The translations under genes and the position numbers were made by a program. 64,000 nucleotides of DNA from UBA4744 sp963707435 (GTDB lineage Bacteria; Actinomycetota; Acidimicrobiia; Spongiisociales; UBA4744), in assembly GCA_963707435.1 (NCBI GenBank), contig CAVPPF010000004.1, positions 297,527 through 361,526 on the forward strand. Direction: 5' to 3'. Shown here in pieces: positions 42,427 through 52,600 of the stretch (position 1 is its first letter; each line of letters starts with the position of its first letter). The notes below the pieces were generated by a model, which was not told where the DNA came from, did no database searches, and saw only the letters and a program-made list of their open reading frames with translations.

Positions 42427-43284
42427 TTACAGCCGGCTACGGATGTAATTCGCTGTTGAGTCCGGGTGGTAGAAGACGCTATGACCCATGCCTTCGAGAA
42501 CGTCCGGTAACTCTTCACGGCATGCCGCAAGATGGGTTGCGATTCCTCGAAAGACCGGCAGAGATGCGGTGCCGTAGGCGAAACGAAGGTTTGTCGGGCA
42601 ATCGCCGACCGCCTCCAGGTCGAAAGTTTCCCGGGTGAGGAGTAGGTCTCCACGAATTAGTGCCTCAGCGTTCGCATCGGCTCGACTGACAAACCACTCT
42701 TTTCCCTCCGGAGGAGTGAACAAGCTCGACATGTCCGAGAGCGAACCAACCGCTGCCCGTCCCAAAACGTCTACGGCACCCGACCAGTCACCGGGGTGTG
42801 CACTGAGATATTCCTCGACGGCCGCCTCGCCATGGAGGAGAAGCGCTTTCCCCTCGTCGGTCGCTTGAAACAGCCCGGGCTCGAAACACAGCACGGTCTT
42901 CACCAGATCCGGATGACGCAACCCAAGGCGCAAGGCCACCAATCCACCTGCGCTTGCCCCGAGAACTGTCACATCCTCCATGCCCAGGCTGATGATCAGG
43001 TCAGCGGCGTCGTCCGCATGGCGAGCTGAGTCGGACGGCCATCCCTCTCGTCCGCTTCGCCGGGTGCCACGACGATCGTAGGTAACAACCCTGCATCCCG
43101 ACGCAAGACGATCAGCGATCCCTCGATAGAACTCGGCGTCCTCATCGGCAGCACCGATCAGTAGCACCGCCGTACCTGAACCCTGCTCCTCGACATACAG
43201 AGTCGCGTCCCCGACTGAAACCTGGCGAATGACCGGCTCTTGACCATCCGGCAACGCATCAGGGTTCCGGTCATACGTACTCAC
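42427..43284 (-). CDS. Alpha/beta hydrolase in the repeat array
   Basis: A 285-aa hydrolase. The nucleophile elbow is LGASAGGLVAL, the conserved arginine-rich YDRRGTRRSGREG follows the oxyanion strand, and a C-terminal GMGHSVFYHPD provides the histidine. The start is uncertain; GTG 43284 keeps only a short tail before the first strand and excludes repeat copy B, which longer frames would translate. Flanked by repeats A and B. Confidence 0.82.
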   Translation of the reverse strand: MSTYDRNPDALPDGQEPVIRQVSVGDATLYVEEQGSGTAVLLIGAADEDAEFYRGIADRLASGCRVVTYDRRGTRRSGREGWPSDSARHADDAADLIISLGMEDVTVLGASAGGLVALRLGLRHPDLVKTVLCFEPGLFQATDEGKALLLHGEAAVEEYLSAHPGDWSGAVDVLGRAAVGSLSDMSSLFTPPEGKEWFVSRADANAEALIRGDLLLTRETFDLEAVGDCPTNLRFAYGTASLPVFRGIATHLAACREELPDVLEGMGHSVFYHPDSTANYIRSRL

Positions 43285-43323
43285 CCCAACGACACTACGC
43301 AGCAAACCCCGCCCCCGCCCAAG

Positions 43324-43382
43324 AGCACATATTGAGCGAGCGAAGCCACCCCAGTGCACCCGAGTATCACGAAATGTCACTT
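43324..43382. repeat. Intergenic repeat, copy B
   Basis: Begins AGCACATATTGAGCG and ends AATGTCACTT. It lies between the hydrolase start and the 3' end of the small lipoprotein gene, 34 bp past that stop. Confidence 0.65.
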
Positions 43383-43415
43383 GAACTGATCGCATATTGC
43401 CAGCGGCGGGCAGCG

Positions 43416-43820
43416 TCAGTTGTTCTCGATTCTGTAGGCGACAGGTATCCCGGCCGGGAAGACATATGCTGTCGGGCAATCATCAACGCTCTCAATGGTC
43501 CGTTGGAGCATGAAGTCCTCGGTCTTGAACACACTCACAGATCCGTCGCTGAGCCGTTCCCATACCCACCCGTTTCTCGGTATGACCTTGTAGTGAGGCT
43601 CCCGCTCGGCCTGAGCCTCGACCGACTCCAAGGTCGTCGACTCCACATTCGGAAGCCCATCTGCGACACCCAAAATGAGTGGATCGACTTCAGGACAATC
43701 GCTCTGGTAGAAAAGCCATCCTGACTCGTCGGCGTAGGTGTTCGCCGTAGAGACCCCTGAGGTGCAGGCCGAGGCAAGCAAGACAACAACAGCACCAGCA
43801 ATTGCGAACCAAGGTCTCAT
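43416..43820 (-). CDS. Small lipoprotein in the repeat array
   Basis: A 134-aa predicted lipoprotein, with signal ending in LLASAC. Two further cysteines (SDCPEVD and DDCPTAY) could form a disulfide. No family recognised. The G+C of the gene is lower than its neighbours: one 60-bp sample (43441-43500) has 33 G+C. It lies between repeat copies B and C. ATG 43820 is preferred over a TTG two codons earlier. Confidence 0.6.
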   Translation of the reverse strand: MRPWFAIAGAVVVLLASACTSGVSTANTYADESGWLFYQSDCPEVDPLILGVADGLPNVESTTLESVEAQAEREPHYKVIPRNGWVWERLSDGSVSVFKTEDFMLQRTIESVDDCPTAYVFPAGIPVAYRIENN

Positions 43821-43870
43821 GATCAACAGAACGCAAGGTTAGCGTTGGAGGTTCCGGCACCTAAGACAGC

Positions 43871-43924
43871 AGCACATATTGAGCGGGCTAGACCACTGCT
43901 CTCCATGCCAGCGTTCTGTCACCC
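43871..43924. repeat. Intergenic repeat, copy C
   Basis: Begins AGCACATATTGAGCG and ends TGTCACCC; the middle is diverged from copies A and B. It lies immediately past the surE stop codon and before the lipoprotein start. Confidence 0.6.
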
Positions 43925-43933
43925 AGGAGCCTC

Positions 43934-44737
43934 TCAGGACCGCTGGCCCCGCTCCACGGACGCTCGGAACGTTTCGGGGACCGGACCGGAATGAGCAAGT
44001 TGCAGAGGAGTGATGGAAACGGCACCGGAAAGCACTGCTTCGACATCGGACCCCGTCAGATCTCCAGACATCCGCAAGCCCGTGTTGAAATCGTGGACGT
44101 AGCGACCCGGCTTGTGTTCTCTGAAAATGCCGTCGTACCCGACCTTGGCCAGGCTGGTGATCCGACGCGGCGAGTCGATACCGGCGTCGTGAGGGAAGTT
44201 GACGGAGAGCACGTCGACGTCCTCCGGGTATCCGGCCGCCAGGATGTCGGCCAGCACATCGACGGCAAGTGCGGCAGTCGCTTCCCAGAACGGTGCGGAC
44301 GAGTCCGACCACGCCTCTCTTGCCCATCCGCGATGATCGACCGGCGATCCGGTCGAGAACGCAACCGCAGGGAGACCGGCAATCCAACCCTCGGCGGCGG
44401 CTCCGACGGTCCCGCTCGACAGCAGGAAACCGAGCCCCTGGTTCAAGCCGATGTTGATTCCCGAGAGAACCATGTCCGGCTTCTCGCCGAACAGCGAATG
44501 AACCCCCAACTGCACACAATCGGCCGGGTACCCGTCGGCAACGAAGAACTCGACCCCGCTCCGCACCGTTCGCTCGACCCGCACCTCATCGAACCGGCTG
44601 ATGGCCTTGCCGATCCAACTCCGTTCTTCGGCCGGCACTACCACTCTCACCGGAGAGATCTCGGTGATAGCGAGGGTGAACGGCAGCAGGGCCGGAGAGT
44701 CCACCCCATCATCATTGGTCAATAGCACATAGCCCAC
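43934..44737 (-). CDS. surE: 5'-nucleotidase SurE
   Basis: A 267-aa metal-dependent nucleotidase/phosphatase. The N-terminal LLTNDDGVDSPAL metal motif, and SGINIGLNQG are both present, as well as the VSVNFP-like strand. It acts on nucleoside monophosphates. The start is GTG at 44737, one residue before the conserved YVLLTNDDG. Followed directly by repeat copy C. Confidence 0.9.
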   Translation of the reverse strand: MGYVLLTNDDGVDSPALLPFTLAITEISPVRVVVPAEERSWIGKAISRFDEVRVERTVRSGVEFFVADGYPADCVQLGVHSLFGEKPDMVLSGINIGLNQGLGFLLSSGTVGAAAEGWIAGLPAVAFSTGSPVDHRGWAREAWSDSSAPFWEATAALAVDVLADILAAGYPEDVDVLSVNFPHDAGIDSPRRITSLAKVGYDGIFREHKPGRYVHDFNTGLRMSGDLTGSDVEAVLSGAVSITPLQLAHSGPVPETFRASVERGQRS

Positions 44738-44778
44738 GAACCGAGGTTACCGGCCGGCGGCCCTCTCCCAACCACCGG

Positions 44779-44808
44779 GAAGCTGCCGGAGTTGCCTCCG
44801 GCAGCTTC
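44779..44808 (-). terminator. Hairpin after the SIMPL-domain gene
   Basis: Perfect 12-bp arms GAAGCTGCCGGA/TCCGGCAGCTTC with a 6-nt loop, 12 bp beyond the SIMPL-gene stop on the minus strand. No U-tract follows in that direction, but the stem is strong. Confidence 0.55.
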
Positions 44809-44820
44809 GTGATGAACGGG

Positions 44821-45567
44821 TTATCCCTCGATGGCGAACTGGACGGTGACCACCACCGACACCGATGCCTCACCGGCCTGGATAGGGGTCGCTCCGTCAA
44901 ACGCTGCTTCCGCCCTCGCCTCGGCGTAGAGAATCGGAGGCTGTGACGGGCTCGACACTTCGCTGATCGAAACAGCCTTGCCCAGCCGGACCTCTGCGAG
45001 AGCAGCGAGCTGCTCGGCTTTGGCCTTCGCATCGTTCCAGGCTGCCTCGCGGGCCGACGTGATCAGCGGCCCGTTGGCCTCGAGGTCAAACCGGATGCCG
45101 TTGACGACGGCGTCATTGCCTCCGGCTGCGGTTGCAGCGTCGATGACCTCTCCGGCTTTGTCGAGATCACGGATCTTGGCGCTGACCGTGTTGCTGACCC
45201 GATAGCCGCGCAGCACCTGATTGTCATTGCGGTAGTCGTATTCGGGGTAGATCGAATAGTTGGTGGTCTGGATGTCCTTTTCTGCAACACCGTTCGCCTT
45301 GAGTGCGTCAATGACCGCCTGAGCTAGGCGCGACGCATCGCCGGTAGCCTCGCTCACCGACGGTCTCAGCACCTGAACACCAAGATCGATAATCAGGGTG
45401 TCGGGTGTCCCCGTCACTTCACCCGTACCGGAAACGGCAATTGTGTTGCTCAGCAAATTCTGGTCTCCTCCTGTTGGGGCGATCTGCGCAGCCGCATTGG
45501 TCGATCCCGCGCAGCCGGCCAGAAACAAGCTGATCGCCACCAGTGCTATCAGCAATTTTCGCATCAT
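44821..45567 (-). CDS. SIMPL (DUF541) domain lipoprotein
   Basis: A 248-aa lipoprotein, signal ending in FLAGC. The rest is a SIMPL/DUF541 domain: SGTGEVTGTPDTLIIDLGV, a DIQTTNYSIYPEYDY strand, and a C-terminal VVVTVQFAIEG. Family role is unclear; related proteins are periplasmic or surface. GGAG lies 4 nt before ATG 45567 and 7 nt before the adjacent ATG 45564. Confidence 0.85.
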   Translation of the reverse strand: MMRKLLIALVAISLFLAGCAGSTNAAAQIAPTGGDQNLLSNTIAVSGTGEVTGTPDTLIIDLGVQVLRPSVSEATGDASRLAQAVIDALKANGVAEKDIQTTNYSIYPEYDYRNDNQVLRGYRVSNTVSAKIRDLDKAGEVIDAATAAGGNDAVVNGIRFDLEANGPLITSAREAAWNDAKAKAEQLAALAEVRLGKAVSISEVSSPSQPPILYAEARAEAAFDGATPIQAGEASVSVVVTVQFAIEG

Positions 45568-45738
45568 CGTCTCCTTGGTGAGCACGTTCGGCTTCACTTC
45601 GACCCTATGACGGTCGACCCACCCGGCAAGGTTCCCGACCGAATATCGAAAGAATCAACGGAGATCCGGACATGTGGCGGAGAACCGGAAGGACACAGTC
45701 CCCACAGCCCGGCAACACAATTACTTGAAGGGAATCAC

Positions 45739-46206
45739 ATGAAGGCCTCGATTCGTTCGGTTGCGGCAATCGGTTCTCTCACCCTGGTGCTCGCGGCCTG
45801 CGACACCGGGGCAGGCGAGGTCGCCGACGGCTTCACAACCACAACAGGAAGCAACGCCACAAGCACCACCTCCAGCACGACCACGAAGTCAATGGTTGCT
45901 GCCTCACCTGAGGATCTCCTCGAGTGGTTTGCGAACGTGTGGATCGAAGGCGACTGGGCCGGTATGGCAGACATCGCCGAACCAGGCGTCGTGGCCACGG
46001 CTGAAGAGTCCGGCCAGGCGGAAATTGCGAATGTTGTGTGGGTACCTGCCTGCGAGCTGGACTCCTCCGGTACCGGCAGCTGCGAACTGCTGTTCTCGCC
46101 TCCCGATTACGACGGATACGCGCTCATCTTCTCGGCTCGCTACGCCCGGGACACCGGCGGCGAGTTATCCATCGTCGAGCTCACCTTTGCCGGTGACGCC
46201 GGCTAG
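45739..46206 (+). CDS. Small lipoprotein, first of a tandem pair
   Basis: A 155-aa lipoprotein (signal ending in LVLAAC), a Thr/Ser-rich linker, and a 100-residue domain with an AMTP-free, beta-rich pattern resembling NTF2-like folds (EDLLEWFANVWIEGDWAGM). AAGGG is 7 nt before ATG. Starts MKASIRS, like the next gene. Confidence 0.6.
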   Translation: MKASIRSVAAIGSLTLVLAACDTGAGEVADGFTTTTGSNATSTTSSTTTKSMVAASPEDLLEWFANVWIEGDWAGMADIAEPGVVATAEESGQAEIANVVWVPACELDSSGTGSCELLFSPPDYDGYALIFSARYARDTGGELSIVELTFAGDAG

Positions 46207-46333
46207 CCGAGAGCCCGAGTTGCTGCCTGCCACACCTTGCAGCGACCTCGATGATCGGGATATGTGGCGAAGGACAGTCAAGAAGCACAATCCTCGCCCA
46301 GCGGTTCCAACTCGTTGAAATGAAAGGACGTAC

Positions 46334-46975
46334 ATGAAAGCCTCAATTCGTTCCGGAGTCATGGTCGGCGTGCTCGCCCTGGCGCTTTTCGCATGCGGCG
46401 ACGGCACCGATACGGTTGACGATCTCACGTCAACTACTTCCGGAGACAACAGACCTACGACCACCACACCAGCGACAACAACCTCAGCGGAGTCACCGAC
46501 CTGTTCTGCCGCCGGATTGACGATCAGGAGTGACGCCCAGCCGGAGGATCTGCCCGCTGAGGTATCAGAGGTGAGATCGGAGCTCCTGGCCGCAGCCATT
46601 GAATGCGACGTTGAGCGTCTGGGCTCCATGGCGGAAGGAGACGGGACCAGCTACACGTTCGGAGGAGGATTCGACCCGGCCGCCTACTGGAGTGACCTGG
46701 AGACAAACGGCGAGACGCCCCTGGCCGATTTGGTGCGGCTCTTCGAACTCGAACCCGCCCTCTACGACGTCGGCGAAGGCAACGTGTACTACGTATGGCC
46801 CGCCGTGTACGCCCTTCCCGACTGGTCGGATGCAACTGAGGAACAGCGCCAGGAGCTGGCCGACCTCTTCGGAGCCGACCAGCTGGCAGGTTGGGACTCG
46901 TTCGGTGGCTACATCGGCTACCGGGTGGGGATCACCATCGACGGTCGGTGGGCTTTCTTCGTCGCCGGGGACTGA
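46334..46975 (+). CDS. Small lipoprotein, second of a tandem pair
   Basis: A 213-aa lipoprotein (signal ending in LALFAC), with a Thr-rich linker (TTTTPATTT) and a soluble domain containing GTSYTFGGGFDPAAYW and WPAVYALPDW. The signal peptide and 5' region resemble those of the preceding gene; the mature domains diverge. Function unknown. Confidence 0.6.
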   Translation: MKASIRSGVMVGVLALALFACGDGTDTVDDLTSTTSGDNRPTTTTPATTTSAESPTCSAAGLTIRSDAQPEDLPAEVSEVRSELLAAAIECDVERLGSMAEGDGTSYTFGGGFDPAAYWSDLETNGETPLADLVRLFELEPALYDVGEGNVYYVWPAVYALPDWSDATEEQRQELADLFGADQLAGWDSFGGYIGYRVGITIDGRWAFFVAGD

Positions 46976-47041
46976 AGCCGGGAACCTCCCGGTGCCGGTC
47001 CGACGTCTCAGAGACATCTCGGCACCGGGAGAATAGGGACC

Positions 47042-48241
47042 ATGGGATCTCGAACGGCCGGCCTCGTTCTAGCTGCTGTACTGATGCTGGCCGCGTGCTC
47101 CGGCGAGGCGCCGAGCGCCGACGTGACTTCCCGGGCTGCAACGTCGACCACTACCTCCATTCCGGAGGTCGTGCGACCGGAAGGGTCCGTCCTGGTCAAG
47201 ATCACGGGATCCGTGCAGGTTGGTGCCGGGGGGATCCAGGAAATCTGCGCAGGGCAAGACGAAGCCTGTGCAGGCATCCCGCTCGCCGGCAACGTTGTTG
47301 CACCGGATGCCGTTCCGGCGATGCTGCAGGTGACCGGTTGGTACGACGGAGCCCAGCTGCTGGTGGTCGACTCCGAGATCCTCGACCCGTTGCCGTTTGC
47401 CGATTCGGACTTCTCGACACCGTGTGAAGGACTCCAGGGAAAGACCTCGGTGAACCCGCCCGACGACCCGATGAACGCCGTCGCCGCGTACACCGAAACG
47501 ATCCCGGACCGCTTCGCCGGAATGTGGTGGGACGGCGCCAACGCCGTGATGACGGTGTGGCTAACCGGGGAGGATGTTGAGAGCCACCGGATCGCCCTCG
47601 AAGAGGCGGCCGCAGGCGACCTTACCGTGTGTGTCGTCGGTGAAGCGGAGTACTCAGAAGCAACCCTCCTCGACATTCAAAGCAGCCTCTTCGATGTCAT
47701 CGACCTCGAGCAGACGGCGACGTGGGCCTCTTCGGTCGGGGTCCTCACCAACCGGGTTGAAGTGATGATGGAGTACCTCGACGGTGACATTCGATCACGG
47801 ATCGAAAGCGAGTTCGGAACGGCCGTCGACATCTTCGCGTTTATCGAGATCCTCGACGGCACGATCGCAGACCTACCTGCTCAGAAACCGGTCCGTCCCG
47901 GAGATGTGGAACTGCCGACCCAACCCAATCGTGCCGGTGGGGGCATGGAAGCGCTCGGTACATTCGAGCTGCGCTTCGATACAGATCTTGGCTGTGTCTA
48001 CTTCCCCGGAGATGAGTCCGATTCCGGCAGCAGTGGCCGGACCGTGCCGGTGTGGCCGTTCGGGTACACGGCCGTATCGAACCCGCTCAGGATCTACGAC
48101 CAGGATGGTGTCCTCGTCGCCCGGGAGGGCGACGTCATCCAGATGGGCGGGGGGTTCGTCGAGTACGTCACGGAACAGGAGTTGTGCGGCGCGTCCGGGG
48201 CCTGGATCATGAGCAGCCGTCCGGTGGTCATCGAGCCATAG
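47042..48241 (+). CDS. Lipoprotein of unknown function
   Basis: A 399-aa lipoprotein (signal ending in LMLAAC), followed by a Thr/Ser linker and a mature region with paired cysteines (QEICAGQDEACAG, STPCEG). No family recognised. It follows the lipoprotein pair by 66 bp in the same orientation. Confidence 0.65.
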   Translation: MGSRTAGLVLAAVLMLAACSGEAPSADVTSRAATSTTTSIPEVVRPEGSVLVKITGSVQVGAGGIQEICAGQDEACAGIPLAGNVVAPDAVPAMLQVTGWYDGAQLLVVDSEILDPLPFADSDFSTPCEGLQGKTSVNPPDDPMNAVAAYTETIPDRFAGMWWDGANAVMTVWLTGEDVESHRIALEEAAAGDLTVCVVGEAEYSEATLLDIQSSLFDVIDLEQTATWASSVGVLTNRVEVMMEYLDGDIRSRIESEFGTAVDIFAFIEILDGTIADLPAQKPVRPGDVELPTQPNRAGGGMEALGTFELRFDTDLGCVYFPGDESDSGSSGRTVPVWPFGYTAVSNPLRIYDQDGVLVAREGDVIQMGGGFVEYVTEQELCGASGAWIMSSRPVVIEP

Positions 48242-48258
48242 CCTCCGGCTCCGGGCCC

Positions 48259-48726
48259 TTAGAGGAAGTCGAAGTAGGCAGCCGTGTTCGGATGGAGAGA
48301 AGACCGGAACCGGTCCGTCCGGGCATCGGATTCCGCCAGCCACGCGTACTTCGAGTGCTGCTCGGCCGGCGGAGTCGGCCGGACATCAACGTCGATCCGA
48401 TAGGCCAGGACAACGTAGTGGGTGCCGATGCCGGGCACGCTCGCGAAGTTCGTTTCGTAGAGATGTTCGAACACTCCGAGCAGACGGCTCTCCGATCGGC
48501 GCCAGTCGCCGTTGCCCAATTCCGCGGTCGCGATCCGGCCGAACGCCTCATCGAGCGTCTCCCCTTTGAGGATCCGCCCGCCCGGCACGAACCAGAAGCC
48601 CCGGGCGGGTTCGTTGACCCGCCAACCGCACAAGATGCGCTTCCCCCGGTCGGCAACGACCAGATCGATGGAAACCAGCGGAGTCCGGTCGATCACGTCC
48701 AGAAAACTCGCCTCGTCCAGGTTCAC
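48259..48726 (-). CDS. GDP-mannose mannosyl hydrolase-like Nudix protein
   Basis: A 155-aa Nudix-fold protein resembling GDP-mannose mannosyl hydrolase (Gmm): TPLVSIDLVV, FWFVPGGRILKGETLDEAF and a C-terminal EQHSKYAWL block. The Nudix box has lost the REx2EE glutamates, as in Gmm, which uses another base. GTG start at 48726, just after the dCMP deaminase stop on the same strand. Confidence 0.82.
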   Translation of the reverse strand: MNLDEASFLDVIDRTPLVSIDLVVADRGKRILCGWRVNEPARGFWFVPGGRILKGETLDEAFGRIATAELGNGDWRRSESRLLGVFEHLYETNFASVPGIGTHYVVLAYRIDVDVRPTPPAEQHSKYAWLAESDARTDRFRSSLHPNTAAYFDFL

Positions 48727-48732
48727 GCCGGC

Positions 48733-49206
48733 CTACTGACCTTCGTAGGTCTCAACGGCTTCCTCGACGATGTCCAGGGTCACCCCGGCCTGCGCCAGAA
48801 TCCGGCGGCTGTCCTGGCCGGCGTGGTACCGCCTCCGGGCCACGATCCGGCCAATTCCGCTGCTGGCGATCAGCATGGCGCACACCCGGCACGGTTCCAT
48901 CGAGCAGTAGAGGGTCGTCCCCTCCAGGGACAGGCCGTACCGGGCCGCCTGGCATATGGCGTTTTGCTCGGCGTGCACCGTCCGAACACAGTGCTGGCGG
49001 GTGGTTCCGTCCTCATCGATGACCTGCTTGAAATCGTGGCCGGCTTCGTCACAGTGCGGCAGGCCGGATGGGGAGCCCACGTACCCCGTACAGATGATGC
49101 GCTTCTCCCTGACCACCACGCATCCGCTCTTGCCACGATCACACGTGGCCCGGGCGCCAACCTGATCAACCAATCCGAGGAAATAGTCGTCCCAACTCGG
49201 TCTCAT
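48733..49206 (-). CDS. dCMP/cytidine deaminase family (ComEB-like)
   Basis: A 157-aa zinc deaminase. The HAEQNAI and SMEPCRVCA motifs give the zinc ligands and catalytic Glu; VGSPSGLPHCDEAGH is typical of dCMP deaminases. It converts dCMP to dUMP, complementing dcd. ATG 49206. Six bases upstream of the GDP-mannose hydrolase-like gene. Confidence 0.9.
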   Translation of the reverse strand: MRPSWDDYFLGLVDQVGARATCDRGKSGCVVVREKRIICTGYVGSPSGLPHCDEAGHDFKQVIDEDGTTRQHCVRTVHAEQNAICQAARYGLSLEGTTLYCSMEPCRVCAMLIASSGIGRIVARRRYHAGQDSRRILAQAGVTLDIVEEAVETYEGQ

Positions 49207-49257
49207 GAACGACCACCCTAATGGGGCGGCGGCCGGCTGGGAGCGGCGCAGGATGAG

Positions 49258-49647
49258 CTAGAGGATGAACAGACCGACGATGGCGGCGATGCCACCGGCC
49301 GTACCGGCCACCATCGGTACCGCGTAGGGAAGGCGCTCCCGCTCGGCGAGCGCCCAACCCAGAGAGTTCGTCGACGTGTAGACGAGGGCTCCCAGGGCTA
49401 CGAAGGACAGGGATCGACCCCAGCCGGCCTCAACCAGGAGGCCGATCGACCCCATCAGCAGCAGGCCGGCCGTCCCGAACTCGGCGATCCAGTGAGGCAA
49501 CAGGAGGCTCCCGGCCCCGGGTTCGCGGCCCCGGAGCCGTCCGGCGCTGATGTCCAACCGTTCGGCCGTGATGATGTCCCGCGTCCAGATCCAGGCTATG
49601 CCGAGGCCCATCACAGCCATGAAAACTGCAATCACCCACACACGCAC
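49258..49647 (-). CDS. Four-helix membrane protein
   Basis: A 129-aa hydrophobic protein with about four helices, starting at GTG 49647. No family recognised. It lies between hrpA and the deaminase gene on the same strand. Confidence 0.6.
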   Translation of the reverse strand: MRVWVIAVFMAVMGLGIAWIWTRDIITAERLDISAGRLRGREPGAGSLLLPHWIAEFGTAGLLLMGSIGLLVEAGWGRSLSFVALGALVYTSTNSLGWALAERERLPYAVPMVAGTAGGIAAIVGLFIL

Positions 49648-49683
49648 AGCCTACGGAATCCTCAACCGGCGTTATACCGTCTT

Positions 49684-52600
49684 CTACTCGACCAGGACTT
49701 TGGCCAACGCCAACGCAATTCGTTTCTCGCTGACCTTGCCACGAGTGCCGAGCGCCTGGGCAAAGAGGCTGACCCGGAGTTCTTGCAGCATCCAGGCAAT
49801 CTCCAAAACGGCAACGGAGCCCGGCAACGCTTCTCTGAGCCGATCGTGCTCCGCCTCGAGTTTCCGAACGGATGCCATCCTCTGGCGATCCCGTTCGTAG
49901 TGCTCCGGGAGTTGGTCGAGCCGTCGCTCGATGGCCTGCACATATCGGTCGACGTCGGAGAGGCGGCCTGCCCCCACCCCGGTCACAAACCCCGGATAGA
50001 CCAGACGATCGACCTGCTCCGCGACGTCGGCCACGCTGCTCGCGAAGCGTTCGGGAGCGCGGGCGACGGCGATGCGAACCGATTGCAAGGTTTCCAGTAT
50101 TCGCAGCGAAGCTCGGGCCACCTCCGTGAGGCTTTCGTCCAGGTTGTCGCGGGTTGCGGTCAGCAGCACTTCAAAAGCAACTCCGTCCCAAACCGGGGCG
50201 TCCATCTGCCCCATGATCTGATCGACGGCGCAGGTCAGGCAGTCCTGTGCCCACTCCGCCGATCCCTCGTAGGGACCGCTCTTCACCGCAGCCGTCGCCT
50301 CGTTGGTGAGCAGCGGACGGAGCAGGCGGCCCGCGGAAGGGAGGTTGAGGAGCAGGAGCCGGCGGGTGCCGGCCCACATGGCTTCGGCCTGCTCGGCCGG
50401 GGTGGCCAGGAGACGCACGCCTACCGAGGCGCCCTCATCGACCAGAGCCGGATAGGTCCGCACCGAGTGAGCGGCTCCGCCGACCTCGACCACGCTGGGG
50501 AGCTCACCGATGCTCCAGGCGGTCAGTCCGGTTTGCTCGAGTTCATGGCCCGAAGCGGCCATCGTGGCTCTGGCCTGCTCCCGCAACTCCGTCTTCAGCG
50601 CCGTCAGGTCGCTTCCCTCGGCAAGAACGTTGCCCTCAGCATCAACGACCCGGAAGGTCGGCTGCAGGTGCGAAGGGAGCCGGGTGAGATCAAATGCGTC
50701 GGCCGGAACAGGAACGCCACCGATGCGGCTCAGCTCCCGCCGCAAATATCGGAGCAGCCCGCCATCGTCGGGGTCGAGGCCGTCCAGCAGCGTCCGGACC
50801 GTGTTCGGAACCGGCGAGAACCTCTTCCGTATCTGCTTGGGAAGCGACCGGAGGAGGGCGGTGATGAGCTCCTCGCGCAGACCCGGCACATGCCACTCGA
50901 ACACCGCCGGATCGACCCGGTCGAGGCCCTGGATCGGCACATCCACGGTGATCCCGTCGGTCGGGCTCCCGGGGTCGAATTCGTAGGTGAGCGGGAGAGC
51001 TAGATCGCCGTGGGCCCACACTTCCGGGAAGGCCTCGCCGTCGACAGGATCAGCGGCCGGGTCGATGAGGACCTCGAGACTGAGATCGAGCTGGTGGGGA
51101 TCCTCGCGCCGGGCTTCCTTCCACCACCGATCGAAATGGCGAACCGACGTTATGTCGTCGGGAAGTCGTTGATCGAAGAATTGGAAGATGACCTCGTCGT
51201 CGACCAACAGGCCGGCGCGCCTGCGCCGGGCTTCGAGTTCGTGGACCTCGGCGACCTTGGCCCGGTTGTGGAGCATGAAGGCGTGGTCTGTCTCCCATTC
51301 GCCGGCTACGAGCGCGCCGTGAATGAACAGTTCCCTGGCTCCGGCCGTATCTACCCGTTCGTACTGCACGGTGCGATCGGTGTGGAGAGGCAGGCCGTAC
51401 AGCGTGACGGTTTCCCGGGCCATCGATGTGCCCCGCTCCCGGTCCCACCACGGATCCGAGTACGACCGCTTGACGAGATGGGCGGCGATTTCCTCAACCC
51501 ACTCTGGATCGACGGCGGCCACCCCCCTGGCCCACAACCGGCTCGTATCGACCAGTTCGGCTGCCATCACCCATTCCGGCGACCGTTTGAACAGGGTCGA
51601 ACCGGGATTGATGGAGAAGCGAGCGCCCCGACCACCGCGATACTCGAACCCGTCCGGGTCTCTGTGACCGATGTTGGAGAGCAGGCCGGCCAGCAGCGAG
51701 CGGTGAACGACCTCAGCAGCAGCGGGCCGGCGGTTGAGCGTCAACCCTTGCTCGCGGGCTACATCTCGCAGCTGGGCGTGGATGTCCTGCCACTCGCGGA
51801 CTCGCCGGTAGTTGAGGAATTCGTCTCGACACATCCGCCGGAATTGGCTCGATGTGCGAGCTCGCCGCTCATCCCCCAGGTACTCCCACAGCAGCAGCCA
51901 GCTCAAGAAATCGGATGACTCATCGCGAAAACGCGCGTGAAGTTGATCGGCATGCTGGCGTTTCTCAACGGGACGCTCGCGCGGATCCTGGATGGCGAGG
52001 GCCGCGGCGATCACCAGCATCTCGTTGAGGCAGTCGTTGCGGCCGGACTCGATGATGATCCGCGCCAGGCGGAGATCGAGGGGGTACTCAACGAGTTGCC
52101 GGCCCAACTTCGTCGGCCGCCGTACTGAATCCCGAAGGTCTCCCGGCAGTGCTCCCAATTCCACCAGGAGCGCTATGCCATCCCGGACGGTGCGAGCATC
52201 CGGTGGATCGAGGAACGGAAAGGCCTCGATCTCACCGAGATCGCGGGCTGCCATCTGCAGGATGACCGAGGCCAGGTTGGTGCGCCGGATCTCCGGTTCG
52301 GTGAATTGAGGACGGGCGTTGTAATCGTCTTCGCTGTACAGCCGGATGCAGACACCGGGACCCAGGCGCCCGCAGCGTCCGGCTCGCTGGTCGGCCGAGG
52401 CTTGCGACACCGGTTCGATGGGAAGGCGCTGGACCTTGGTCCGTCTGCTGTAGCGGGAAATGCGGGCAGTTCCCGAATCGACGACATAGCGAATCCCCGG
52501 CACGGTCAAGGAGGTTTCGGCCACGTTGGTTGCCAGCACGACCCGTCTGCCCCGGTGCGGTTGAAAGACCCGGTGCTGTTCTGCGCTGGAGAGACGCCCG

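Noticed and set aside
42335..43924. Classical integron attC array
   Set aside because: No RYYYAAC/GTTRRRY core sites, no long imperfect palindrome and no integrase gene in the window. Kept only as a cassette-like finding.
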